From Chitinophaga deserti (lineage in GTDB: Bacteria; Bacteroidota; Bacteroidia; Chitinophagales; Chitinophagaceae): a stretch of 64,000 nucleotides of DNA. Numbering within the stretch: the first letter of the stretch is position 1; every line of letters starts with the position of its first letter. The notes under the pieces are model-generated. The model saw nothing but the letters and a program-made list of their open reading frames with translations. It was not told where the DNA came from and made no database searches. The translations under genes and the position numbers were made by a program. Shown in pieces: positions 53,506 through 61,674 of the stretch. The DNA is taken from contig NZ_QFFK01000001.1 in assembly GCF_003149455.1 (NCBI RefSeq), positions 1 through 64,000 of the forward strand. Direction: 5' to 3'.

Positions 53506-53523
53506 TTTTGACGGATGTCAAAA
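53506..53523. promoter_or_regulatory. FNR-box-like palindrome upstream of yiaA
   Basis: A perfect repeat TTTTGAC / GTCAAAA with a four-base spacer, that is TTGAC-N4-GTCAA, close to the FNR-type TTGAT-N4-ATCAA layout. It lies between the Crp/Fnr gene and yiaA. Control of yiaA by the neighbouring regulator is inference. Confidence 0.5.
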
Positions 53524-53574
53524 GAAACTCCTCCGGGGCGATATACCTTGGTGTCATTAAACAATGATACCTGT

Positions 53575-53988
53575 ATGGAAACTGTAAAACATCAACAACC
53601 CTCTACCGCCTTTGTAGCTGCTTCCTGGATCGCACTTTTCGCCGGTGCCATCGCTTACAACATCGGGTTATGGAACGCCCCGATGCAACTCAACGAGAAA
53701 GGTTATTATTTCACCGTGCTGATGTTCGGCCTGTTCGCCGCAGTATCGGTGCAGAAATCCGTGCGCGACCAGATGGAAGGCATCCCGGTTACAGGATTGT
53801 ATTACGGCCTGTCGTGGTTCTGTACGATTTTAACGGTACTGCTGCTCACCATCGGATTGTGGAATGCGGAACTGACGAAGAGTGAAAAAGGCTTCTACGC
53901 CATGTCGTTCGTACTGGCCATGTTCGGTGCGATTGCAGTGCAGAAAAATACGCGTGATGCACGGGCTAAGCGCTCGGAAGAAATATAA
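53575..53988 (+). CDS. yiaA: YiaA-like inner membrane protein
   Basis: 137 residues from ATG 53575 ([20 protein letters not shown]). Two repeats of a paired-helix unit are visible, each with ...IGLWNA.. followed by KGYYF or KGFYA and AVQK, matching the duplicated YiaAB domain. Four membrane helices are expected. The function of the family is unknown. It probably has its own promoter near the FNR-box-like site, and a strong terminator follows. Confidence 0.85.
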   Translation: METVKHQQPSTAFVAASWIALFAGAIAYNIGLWNAPMQLNEKGYYFTVLMFGLFAAVSVQKSVRDQMEGIPVTGLYYGLSWFCTILTVLLLTIGLWNAELTKSEKGFYAMSFVLAMFGAIAVQKNTRDARAKRSEEI

Positions 53989-54012
53989 ACAACCCCCATC
54001 ATCCATTGCCCT

Positions 54013-54040
54013 GAACCCGCGCCTGTCGCGGGTTCTTTTT
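54013..54040 (+). terminator. Terminator after yiaA
   Basis: A perfect nine-base stem GAACCCGCG / CGCGGGTTC with a CCTGT loop, then TTTTT. Confidence 0.9.
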
Positions 54041-54159
54041 ATTTCCACAGGCCGTGGCGCCCCTACCCCATTGTTGTTTCCGGCCCCGGTAAACGGCTTT
54101 GGTATGGGAATTGCAATTTAAGGGCAGAGACATACTTTATTGACTTAAACCGATTCTTT

Positions 54160-54534
54160 ATGAGACTTATGCTTAAATCTTTAGCAGTACTGCTGTTTTC
54201 CGCCTTTGTGATGAGCTCCTGCAGTAAAGACACCGACCCCGCTGACGTAGATGTTTTCGCCGGTACATTTAAAGGAAGTATCGGATACAGAGATGCCGAC
54301 CGTACCGTAGCTGCCAATGGCAATGTGTTCGTGACAAAAGTTGGCTCCCGCTACGACTTCCGTTTTTCTGAAGGTATTCCGGACCTTACCGGTGTGCAGT
54401 TCGAGAAAAAAGACGCTAATACAATGACCAGCATAGGCAGTGATGGTACAGGACTTATCACTATTACGAAAGACCGGCTTGTGATCGGCTTCGCCCGTAA
54501 TGGCAGAAACTGGTCGGCAGATTGCACCAGATAA
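54160..54534 (+). CDS. Small lipoprotein, unknown
   Basis: 124 residues with a lipoprotein signal (LLFSAFVMSSC) and a short beta-rich domain (FAGTFKGSIGYRD ... GSRYDFRFSEGIP ... KDRLVIGFARNG), like many small Bacteroidota surface beta-barrel or lipocalin-like proteins. No family assigned. It is a single gene between two terminators. Confidence 0.7.
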   Translation: MRLMLKSLAVLLFSAFVMSSCSKDTDPADVDVFAGTFKGSIGYRDADRTVAANGNVFVTKVGSRYDFRFSEGIPDLTGVQFEKKDANTMTSIGSDGTGLITITKDRLVIGFARNGRNWSADCTR

Positions 54535-54559
54535 CCCAAGAAACTAAACAATAAAGAAG

Positions 54560-54588
54560 GCCCGGGATTTAATTCCCGGGCTTTTTTT
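54560..54588. terminator. Bidirectional terminator
   Basis: The stem GCCCGGGA / TCCCGGGC with a six-base loop is followed by TTTTTTT rightward and by a weaker A/T-rich stretch leftward. It separates the convergent small lipoprotein and alpha/beta hydrolase genes and overlaps the end of the latter. Confidence 0.8.
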
Positions 54589-55441
54589 GTTCCAGGAAAC
54601 CTGTAATGAGCTGATGCATCTCATCAAAGTGGGATTCCAGCAGCATATGGCTGCCGTCAAGTATGTGGATTTGTGCTTCCGGAAGGTCGCGTTTGTAGCA
54701 GGGAGCCTCATCTACACTGAAATACGGGTCATATTTTCCCCAAATAACCAATGCGGGAGGCAAATGTGTGCGGAAGTACTCCTGGAACAGGGGGAACATG
54801 GAGAAATTACTGAGATAATCACAATTCAGGACATACTGCATGTCCAGATTCCCCGGCCGTTGCATGCGTTCCCAGTCGAGCATCCACAATTCGGGGCTGA
54901 TGTGTGGATGATATTCCTCCGGCAGGCCGAGGTAATACTGTTCCCGGGTACCTGATTCACTGAGGAATGCGTAAACTTTATCTTTCTTTTCCGGCGTTGG
55001 GTTTTTCCAGTATGCAATGGTTTCATCCCATCCGGGGCCATTGCCTTCATCATACGAATTCCCGTTCTGCACAATGATCCCTTCAATCTTTTCTGGGTGG
55101 TGAATGCAGATACGCATACCTATCGGGCTGCCGTAATCGTGCAGGTAAATGAAAAAACGCTTCAGTCCGATGGCATCTGTAAAAGCATTCATGCATTCGG
55201 AAACTCCTTTGAAAGTATAGTCAAACACTTCGGGGAAAGCACTGAATCCGAAGCCGGGATAATCCGGTGCAATGAGATGGTATTTATCAGACAGAACGGT
55301 CATCAGATTCTTAAACATGGCAGAAGAAGAAGGGAAACCATGCAACAGAAGTAAGGCCGGGTTGCGGGGATCTCCTGCCTCGCGGTAGAAGATACCGGTG
55401 CCATTTACGGGTACGGTGCGGTGGAGGATTTGCTTTGCCAT
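54569..55441 (-). CDS. Alpha/beta hydrolase, haloalkane dehalogenase-like
   Basis: 290 residues from ATG 55441 (MAKQILHRTVPVNGTGIFYR); the longer frame has an unlikely N-terminus. Motifs are LLHGFPSSS, DYPGFGFS, a nucleophile elbow HDYGSPIG with Asp instead of Ser, and the catalytic His in LDGSHMLLE. An Asp nucleophile is typical of haloalkane dehalogenases and epoxide hydrolases. The natural substrate is unknown. It is transcribed alone. Confidence 0.85.
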   Translation of the reverse strand: MAKQILHRTVPVNGTGIFYREAGDPRNPALLLLHGFPSSSAMFKNLMTVLSDKYHLIAPDYPGFGFSAFPEVFDYTFKGVSECMNAFTDAIGLKRFFIYLHDYGSPIGMRICIHHPEKIEGIIVQNGNSYDEGNGPGWDETIAYWKNPTPEKKDKVYAFLSESGTREQYYLGLPEEYHPHISPELWMLDWERMQRPGNLDMQYVLNCDYLSNFSMFPLFQEYFRTHLPPALVIWGKYDPYFSVDEAPCYKRDLPEAQIHILDGSHMLLESHFDEMHQLITGFLEQKKPGN

Positions 55442-55940
55442 ACATGGGAAAATTGGATGAATGATAAACGCGTCAAAAAGCATGCTATCCCCAATGTTGT
55501 TGCACTGAAGTATAACTGCAGCGGATACTTTGTTTCGAAACTGCTGCATCAAAAAAGCACATGTTAATGTCAATAAAGCACTTATTTAGTTATAACCAAA
55601 CCCCTAATTTCGTTTCAAACGCATATGGCCTTATGTGTTTTGAAATATCCGGCACAACTTGTATGAGACCCTGTATTGCCCTTGATTACCGAATGTTGTG
55701 AATGGAAACCCGATAATAAAGCAGCCCGATTTTGTTAACTATTCCCGATTTATTATGCCCGTACAAATCAGCAAACTTTTTCATTCCCGATACTGGCAGT
55801 AGAGCCAGTTTTGCAGATAACTGATCAGTTATCCATATTTCCCTGTGCCATGCCACGCCGGTCTCCGACCGTACTGCGCATAAGGGAAACCTATTGCCCG
55901 GATTTCCATTATCAGACTTCAGAAACCTAATCAGATCAAG
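55442..55940. other. Intergenic region upstream of the peptide locus
   Basis: About 500 bases without a convincing gene. A 90-codon minus-strand frame (55686-55958) is open but protein-unlike. Short repeats of CCCGAT occur at about 55707-55790. The promoter of the peptide operon should lie here, but no box matches well. Confidence 0.4.
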
Positions 55941-57584
55941 GTGAAGAAATTCATTCAACTATTGACGACACCGGAAAACAACGTCCTGACTGTTACGAGG
56001 ATATTACTGGCGGAATTGAACATACCGGTTACCCGCAGTACTACCACTAAAATGCTGGATGAGCATCCGGACCAGAACAGCCTGCTGAGCATCAGTGATT
56101 GCCTCCGGCAATTTGGTGTGGATAACCTGACCGCCCGTTTTGAGACGGAAAAGTTGCTGCAACTTCCGCTACCATTCATTACTCAGCTCAGGGGGGCTTC
56201 CGGCCCGGATCTATACTTTACGGTAGTCCGCAGGGCCGATGCGGGAACCGTATACTACTACGATACCGAGTTACTGAAATGGCTGCATACACCTGCAGGT
56301 GAATTTAAGAAGCGGTGTACAGGCCTGGCCCTGCTCGCGGAAGCGGACGAAAATGCCGGTGAGAAAGATTATCAAAAAAACAGGAAGGCTGAAAAGCGAA
56401 AGTCGCTGCAATGGACACTGGCAGCCCTGTTACTTCCCCTGGCACTGCTGGCCGCAGGCATAGCCGGATGGATGCAGGCCGGCACCGCTGTAATACCATC
56501 ACTCATTTATGCATTGCTTTGCCTGACCGGCACTGCTATCGGCTGCCTGTTGTTATGGTATGAGCTGGACAGTTACAATCCGGCTTTACAGCAGATATGC
56601 GGAAGCGGCAAGCATGTTTCCTGTGGGGCCATATTGCAATCGGGCGCTTCGAAGATAGCGGGGATAAGCTGGAGCACCATCGGCTTCACTTATTTCACGG
56701 GTAGCGTTTTCCTGCTGGTATTTGCCGGCATCACTAACCCTGTTGTACACGTTACGCTTGCCTTCCTCAACCTGGCCGCTGTACCTTATGTCTTTTTCTC
56801 TGTTTACTACCAATGGCGCGTTGCCAGGCAATGGTGTGCCTTATGCCTGAGCGTACAGGCCCTGCTGCTCCTTCAATTGGCTACGGTATTGTCTGCCGGA
56901 TGGGCCAGCCAGATTACCGTGGTAACAGTAGCAGCCGGGTGGTTGCCGGCAGTGCTCGCCGCTTACGGTATCCCATTCGCTTTAACCCATACGCTCATCC
57001 CCGTTTTCCAAAAAGCAAAGGAAAGCCGGTTGAATTACAACAGGCTGCAACAGCTGAAACACAATCCTCAGATATTCGATTCGCTACTGGCCAGGCAAAA
57101 AGAGGTTACCACAGTACCTGAAGGCCTGGGTATTACGCTGGGCAAGCCATCGGCTGTGCATAAAATCATCAAGGTTTGTAATCCTTATTGCGGCCCCTGC
57201 TCCAGGGCACATACTCCCATGGAAGCCTTACTGGAAAACAACCCGGATGTACAGGTGCAGATCATTTTTACCGCCAGCAACAAAGAAGGAGACCGGGGCG
57301 CCACTCCCGTCCGGCACCTTATGGCATTAGCCTCCCGGAACGATGAAACACTCATAAAACAAGGGCTGGATGACTGGTATCTTTCCAACGACAAGGACTA
57401 CAACCGGTTTTCCGCCAAATATCCTATGAACGGCGAACTCCAGCAGCAAAATGGTAAGATCGAAGCCATGCACCAGTGGTGCACCGAAACCGGCATCAGC
57501 TTCACACCTACCTTTTTCATCAACGGACATCAGCTCCCCGAGATATATTCCGTAGAGGATCTAAAATACTTTCTGATGGTGTAG
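55941..57584 (+). CDS. C39-like / VKOR / thioredoxin membrane protein
   Basis: 547 residues from a GTG start. The N-terminal 125 residues resemble a C39-peptidase-like domain without the catalytic Cys, the type used to bind leader peptides. Membrane helices (about 155-375) form a vitamin K epoxide reductase-like domain with C220/C228 and the C299-x2-C302 active pair (WCALC). The C-terminal DsbA/thioredoxin-like domain has CGPC (C417-C420) in CNPYCGPCSRAH. VKOR-thioredoxin fusions make disulfide bonds in exported proteins. Directly before a cysteine-rich GG-leader peptide gene, it is the likely disulfide catalyst for that product. Confidence 0.8.
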   Translation: MKKFIQLLTTPENNVLTVTRILLAELNIPVTRSTTTKMLDEHPDQNSLLSISDCLRQFGVDNLTARFETEKLLQLPLPFITQLRGASGPDLYFTVVRRADAGTVYYYDTELLKWLHTPAGEFKKRCTGLALLAEADENAGEKDYQKNRKAEKRKSLQWTLAALLLPLALLAAGIAGWMQAGTAVIPSLIYALLCLTGTAIGCLLLWYELDSYNPALQQICGSGKHVSCGAILQSGASKIAGISWSTIGFTYFTGSVFLLVFAGITNPVVHVTLAFLNLAAVPYVFFSVYYQWRVARQWCALCLSVQALLLLQLATVLSAGWASQITVVTVAAGWLPAVLAAYGIPFALTHTLIPVFQKAKESRLNYNRLQQLKHNPQIFDSLLARQKEVTTVPEGLGITLGKPSAVHKIIKVCNPYCGPCSRAHTPMEALLENNPDVQVQIIFTASNKEGDRGATPVRHLMALASRNDETLIKQGLDDWYLSNDKDYNRFSAKYPMNGELQQQNGKIEAMHQWCTETGISFTPTFFINGHQLPEIYSVEDLKYFLMV

Positions 57585-57743
57585 GCAACCAGCAGAAAAG
57601 CCAGGGACGCCTGCTGTTGCCGGAGTACTACGGCTCCAGACCCTGCATTCACCCCAGCCGGGCCATTGTGCATAATGCGCCCGGTAAAAAAGGCCCGGAA
57701 GCATCCGGACCTGACATTATCCACCCTGTTAAAAAACACAAAA
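57585..57743 (+). other. Structured leader of the precursor gene
   Basis: 159 bases with several stems: CAGCAG / CTGCTG near 57593-57618, CCGGGC / GCCCGG (57658-57663 / 57679-57684), and AGGcCCGGA / TCCGGaCCT (57691-57699 / 57704-57712). No T run follows, so it is more likely an mRNA leader or processing region for separate, high expression of the precursor than a terminator. Confidence 0.35.
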
Positions 57744-58010
57744 ATGAAAAAACTGAAATTGACAACCCTCAGCCTGGGCGCCACAGAGGTGCTGACCAGA
57801 ACCCAATTGAAAAACGTACTCGGCGGTACCGGCAGCGGTCATAACGACGGGCACTGTAAAGTAGGTAAATGCATGCTCCACATCCGTGACCTGGGCATCG
57901 ACGTGGAAGGAGATTGCACCGACTTCCACGAAGGCGGTTCTGTTCGTTGTTCTTGCGTGAACGGTACACATCAGACTGATCCCGGCACCTGGAGCAGCTG
58001 TAACCTCTAA
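57744..58010 (+). CDS. GG-leader precursor peptide, six-cysteine core
   Basis: 88 residues from ATG 57744. The leader MKKLKLTTLSLGATEVLTRT, then QLKNVLGG, ends in a double-glycine at 27-28, the Bacteroidota natural-product leader type. The core (29-88) has Cys at 38, 43, 58, 69, 71 and 86 and is rich in Gly, Asp, His, Ser and Thr. Six cysteines suit three disulfides, and the Ser/Thr residues suit O-glycosylation by the following transferases. No lanthionine or radical-SAM enzyme is visible. Product activity (bacteriocin, signal, other) is unknown. Confidence 0.8.
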   Translation: MKKLKLTTLSLGATEVLTRTQLKNVLGGTGSGHNDGHCKVGKCMLHIRDLGIDVEGDCTDFHEGGSVRCSCVNGTHQTDPGTWSSCNL

Positions 58011-58028
58011 TCCGCAATGTTCTTCAGA

Positions 58029-58060
58029 AGAGCCCTGATACATTTCAGGGCTCTTCACTT
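58029..58060 (+). terminator. Terminator/attenuator after the precursor
   Basis: A perfect 11-base stem AAGAGCCCTGA / TCAGGGCTCTT with a TACATT loop, followed by CACTTCATTT. It sits between the precursor and the next biosynthetic gene, so it would make the precursor transcript more abundant than the enzymes. Confidence 0.7.
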
Positions 58061-58077
58061 CATTTAATACCACGCAT

Positions 58078-59238
58078 ATGAAAATCCATCTGCCGCAATC
58101 GCAGGCAAAAAAGGTAATGGTCATTTCCGCCGTCTTCTCTGTGATGGCCGCCTGCCAGCAGGGTATCCCGGCAGGCAGTTATCAGCTACAGGGAGAAATA
58201 GCCGGAATGAAAGGAGACAAAGTTTTTATCCAGACCCGTACAGACAGCGGCCTTACTTTTACAGACTCTGCGTTGCTGGAACAGGAACACTTTACGTTCA
58301 GGGGAAGCGTGGATGAGCCGCATAGTATTACCCTCTTTTTTCGCAATTCCTCCGGAGTGATGGAGCCGCTTTATAGTTCGTTTTATCTCGAAAATGCAGA
58401 CATCCAGCTTAAAGGAGATATCCGGAATCGCCGCGATATCAGCATCTCCGGCGCCCGGGAAGAAGCCATCCGGAAGAAAATTGCAGCCGCCACGGCCTAC
58501 CCTCCCCGCTATGGCCATTTGCGAAACCAGTTTTACCAGGCGGAGATTGCCGGAAAGGAATTGCCCAAAGACTCTATAAGCGGCTGGCGGGCGGAAATCG
58601 TTGCGTTGGAATCACAACATACCCGGCAGATAAAAACTGTGGTAAATGAACATATGGGCAGCTATGTGGCACTGCATACCATATTGGATAATGCCGGCAT
58701 TTTTACCGCTGAAGAACTTAAAAAAATGAGCGCGCAGTTCAGCCAGCTTCAGAAAAGCCCATCTTACCAGAAGCTGTTATCCACACTTGAGGTCACAAGT
58801 ACCGCGGCGGTTGGGCAGCCATTAACAGGTTTCACCTTACCCGACTCCCTAGGCCAGTCACACACGCTGTCATCCATGAAAGGGCGATGGTTGCTGGTGG
58901 AGTTCTGGGCCAGCTGGTGCGGCCCGTGCCGCAAATCGATCCCCGCCCTTAAAGCAGCAGTTGCACAGCATAACGAACTATCCATAGTAGGTGTCTCTAT
59001 TGACGAAGACACGCTAAAATGGAAGCAGGCGCTCCACCAGGAACAGATGCCCTGGATCAATCTCGTAGCACCGTCGGCAGACTGGGCATGGAAAAACTAC
59101 CTGATCACCGCCATCCCGGCCAATTTCCTGCTGGACAGTAAGCGAAACATCGTTGCGAAGAATATATCCCCTTCAGAAATTGTACACATCATTGAAACCT
59201 CTTCCAATGGCCACCAACATCAAGAGCCGCACCATTAA
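58078..59238 (+). CDS. TlpA-type thioredoxin lipoprotein (DUF4369)
   Basis: A 386-residue protein with a lipobox (FSVMAAC). A DUF4369-like beta domain (about 32-130) is followed by a helical linker and a TlpA/AhpC-type thioredoxin domain with WCGPC (C281, C284). It acts outside the cytoplasm, anchored to a membrane, reducing or isomerising disulfides. Together with the VKOR-thioredoxin protein it gives the locus an oxidase/isomerase pair for a cysteine-rich peptide. Its last 32 bases overlap the next gene. Confidence 0.88.
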   Translation: MKIHLPQSQAKKVMVISAVFSVMAACQQGIPAGSYQLQGEIAGMKGDKVFIQTRTDSGLTFTDSALLEQEHFTFRGSVDEPHSITLFFRNSSGVMEPLYSSFYLENADIQLKGDIRNRRDISISGAREEAIRKKIAAATAYPPRYGHLRNQFYQAEIAGKELPKDSISGWRAEIVALESQHTRQIKTVVNEHMGSYVALHTILDNAGIFTAEELKKMSAQFSQLQKSPSYQKLLSTLEVTSTAAVGQPLTGFTLPDSLGQSHTLSSMKGRWLLVEFWASWCGPCRKSIPALKAAVAQHNELSIVGVSIDEDTLKWKQALHQEQMPWINLVAPSADWAWKNYLITAIPANFLLDSKRNIVAKNISPSEIVHIIETSSNGHQHQEPHH

Positions 59239-60487
59239 AGTGTTTATCATTAACCTGCCTCACCGGACAGACAGGAAGAAGCATATTCTCCGTGAGTTTG
59301 AAGGGCGCACCGAATTCGATGCAACCGTGATTGCCGCCCGGGAGCATACCTATGGTGCTACCGGATTATGGGAAACTATCTCCCACATCATCAGCGACCA
59401 TGCCATGGAGGAAGACTACTTCGTGCTATGTGAAGACGATCACCAGTTTACCGAACATTACTCTCCAGAACTGCTTTTCAGGTCCATAGCAATGGCCATT
59501 GATCTGGATGCTGACCTGCTCAACGGCGGGCCCAGCTGGTTCAGCTGCTCCGTTCCGGCAGGGGATCATTTGTACTGGACGGAGCGTTTCTCCGGGCTGC
59601 AGTTCACCGTCTTCTTCCGGAAAGCATACGGGAAAATACTGGAAGCCCCCTTTGTCAATAAAGACGTAGCCGACCATAAAATATCCGCGGTAACCAGCGG
59701 AAAATACTTTATTCATCCGTTTATTTCCATACAGCAGTCATTCGGATATTCCGATGTGACCCCGCAAAACAATACTGCGGGCTGGGTTGCAGGGTTATTT
59801 GAAAGAAGCGCTGCGAATGTGACTATCTGCAATAATATCCGCCGGTTTTATGAAACATCTGCAGCTCCTCCCCTGCCAGTGCCGGAAGATGTTTCAGGTG
59901 TATCCATAACCACCTATGTGCTCCACCCGGGCGGCCCGCACCTGGAAGTATTCACCGGAGGTCAATTCGCGGATAAACCCGAGTTTATTCCGTTTAGCTG
60001 GCATACCCAGCCGGGAGCAACAGGCACTAATCAGTTGAATGCCGGTGTGTTGAAAAATATTATAACGCATGCCATTATGGAGGATGAAGATATCATCATC
60101 ATTTGCAGCGAAAAACACCGGTTCCCCAAAAACTATTCAGGGATATACCTTATCAGGCAGATTCTGGAAGCGCACCGGTACGGGGCAGAAATGTTGTTTG
60201 GCGGAGCGTCTGACATTGGCCTTACCGTGGCCATCTCCGATAGCCTTTTCTGGGTCAGCACTATTGTTTCCCCTCATTTTGTAATCCTTTTCAAATCAGG
60301 GTTTTCACAGATACTGGAAGCTCCGGAGGATAACATCACTGAAACGAAAGATTTTCTTTCCGGCTGCCTCAGCAATAAAATGCTGCTGTGTCCTTTTGTT
60401 TCGGAAAGCAATTCGGATACAGAAAACAGGCTGCGGCATATTTACGACCGGCAAAGCCAACAACGGTTAATGGTACAGCCTCTTTAA
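59207..60487 (+). CDS. Duplicated GT25-like glycosyltransferase, second copy degenerate
   Basis: 426 residues from ATG 59207. The opening IKVFIINLPHRTDRKKHI is GT25-like. Two homologous halves are visible: residues about 50-180 (ISDHAMEEDYFVLCEDDHQF ... YGKILEAPFVN) and about 275-405 (THAIMEDEDIIIICSEKHRF ... FSQILEAPEDN). The acidic, metal-binding motif E76-D77-D78 of the first half is S301-E302-K303 in the second. The second half is therefore probably non-catalytic and may bind the acceptor peptide or regulate. It overlaps the TlpA gene end and precedes the PqqD-like gene by 11 bases. Confidence 0.7.
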   Translation: MATNIKSRTIKVFIINLPHRTDRKKHILREFEGRTEFDATVIAAREHTYGATGLWETISHIISDHAMEEDYFVLCEDDHQFTEHYSPELLFRSIAMAIDLDADLLNGGPSWFSCSVPAGDHLYWTERFSGLQFTVFFRKAYGKILEAPFVNKDVADHKISAVTSGKYFIHPFISIQQSFGYSDVTPQNNTAGWVAGLFERSAANVTICNNIRRFYETSAAPPLPVPEDVSGVSITTYVLHPGGPHLEVFTGGQFADKPEFIPFSWHTQPGATGTNQLNAGVLKNIITHAIMEDEDIIIICSEKHRFPKNYSGIYLIRQILEAHRYGAEMLFGGASDIGLTVAISDSLFWVSTIVSPHFVILFKSGFSQILEAPEDNITETKDFLSGCLSNKMLLCPFVSESNSDTENRLRHIYDRQSQQRLMVQPL

Positions 60488-60498
60488 TCACTTAGTAT

Positions 60499-61674
60499 AT
60501 GGACGGACTAACTCTTGTGATTTCCCAATTGAAACAATTAGCCGACGAGGTAGTATACCACGAGGGTTACCTCACCATATATCCTGACAAGCAACACCAC
60601 CCTGCCTGCATCTGCCTGATTTACGAAGCGGATGCATTGCCTGAGGCGATTAATTTTTCACACGCAGTATACTACATCGTGCTGGGAAATGCGGCTGGCA
60701 TGGCGGCATGGGGCATTCCTTCAGAATTCATTTCATCCTTCCCATATCCTGTTTCCCCTCTCCCGACGGCTGCAGCAGACTCTCCTGACCATAGGGCGGA
60801 GGTAGTTACTTATGTTTTAAACGATCAGCAGAACGATCCGGATTGCCGGATCAGTCTGTCGGTAATCAGTGCATTTAATTGCCTGCTACACCTGAACTGT
60901 CATTGCGTTGTACCGGCAGCCCTAATCCCCCGGCTGAAGGCAATCGCCAATTCCAACATATCCTTTACGGAAAGCAGGCCATCCCAGGATGCATTTACCG
61001 GTTGCCGGCTACTGATAGCGGCTGGCGAGCCGGCGCTGCAGGGGATATTGGCCGGCTTGCCCGTTATTATAGCCGGCCCGGCCGGACTGGGAGGGCTCGT
61101 TACGTCAGATAATCTGCCCGCCTTCTTTACTTCCGCCTTCAGGGGGAGGCCCGGAGGCCGGGTGGGAGAACGTATTGCCTCCGGGCTTTTGATGGAGGAG
61201 ATCAAATACGCCATTGAAGCCGCCGAAAGCTCTGAGCTGGCTTACCTCACCGGTTTATCAGGCAGCCAGTACAATAACCTCCGGGTATTTTCTCCTGGTT
61301 ACATTAATGAAGCGGTTGCCGGTACTATACTAGCCCAGCAACAATTGATTCATTGCCTCAGCAACGGCCATTTGTCCCGGACATTGCGGCCGGCGCTTTC
61401 CGCATCCGTTATCGTCCTTGAAATGCCAGGTTCAGACAGCTACTGGCTGCAACAGGTTCATACCAATAAGATACTCGCTGTAGCCGGTGAATATGAGATC
61501 GCATTGATCCGGCTTTGTAATGGCAACCGGACGCTGGAAGAGATAGTTACTGCGCTGGGAAGCAATTATGACCTGACCGACTGCACCGGGTTCATCACCA
61601 GCCTGTGGCAGCAACGCATCCTGTATTTCCCTGAACAGATCCCTTCCACTATAAACCGCCAGTCGCTACCATGA
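60499..61674 (+). CDS. GT-B-like protein with C-terminal PqqD-like (RRE) domain
   Basis: 391 residues. The middle part (LLIAAGEPALQGILAGLPVI, then GPAGLGGLVTSDN, about 172-205) resembles the donor-binding half of GT-B glycosyltransferases. Residues about 311-376 look like a PqqD/RiPP recognition element: three strands (SYWLQQVHTNKILAVAG), then IALIRLCNGNRTLEEIVTAL and FITSLWQQRILYF. RREs bind precursor leaders, so this protein could bring the GG-leader peptide to the glycosyltransferases. Its stop overlaps the next start (ATGA). Confidence 0.6.
   Translation: MDGLTLVISQLKQLADEVVYHEGYLTIYPDKQHHPACICLIYEADALPEAINFSHAVYYIVLGNAAGMAAWGIPSEFISSFPYPVSPLPTAAADSPDHRAEVVTYVLNDQQNDPDCRISLSVISAFNCLLHLNCHCVVPAALIPRLKAIANSNISFTESRPSQDAFTGCRLLIAAGEPALQGILAGLPVIIAGPAGLGGLVTSDNLPAFFTSAFRGRPGGRVGERIASGLLMEEIKYAIEAAESSELAYLTGLSGSQYNNLRVFSPGYINEAVAGTILAQQQLIHCLSNGHLSRTLRPALSASVIVLEMPGSDSYWLQQVHTNKILAVAGEYEIALIRLCNGNRTLEEIVTALGSNYDLTDCTGFITSLWQQRILYFPEQIPSTINRQSLP

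Noticed and set aside
55686..55958. 90-codon minus-strand frame before the peptide locus
   Set aside because: No recognised family, it overlaps the start of the VKOR gene, and its composition is atypical. Left out as a gene.
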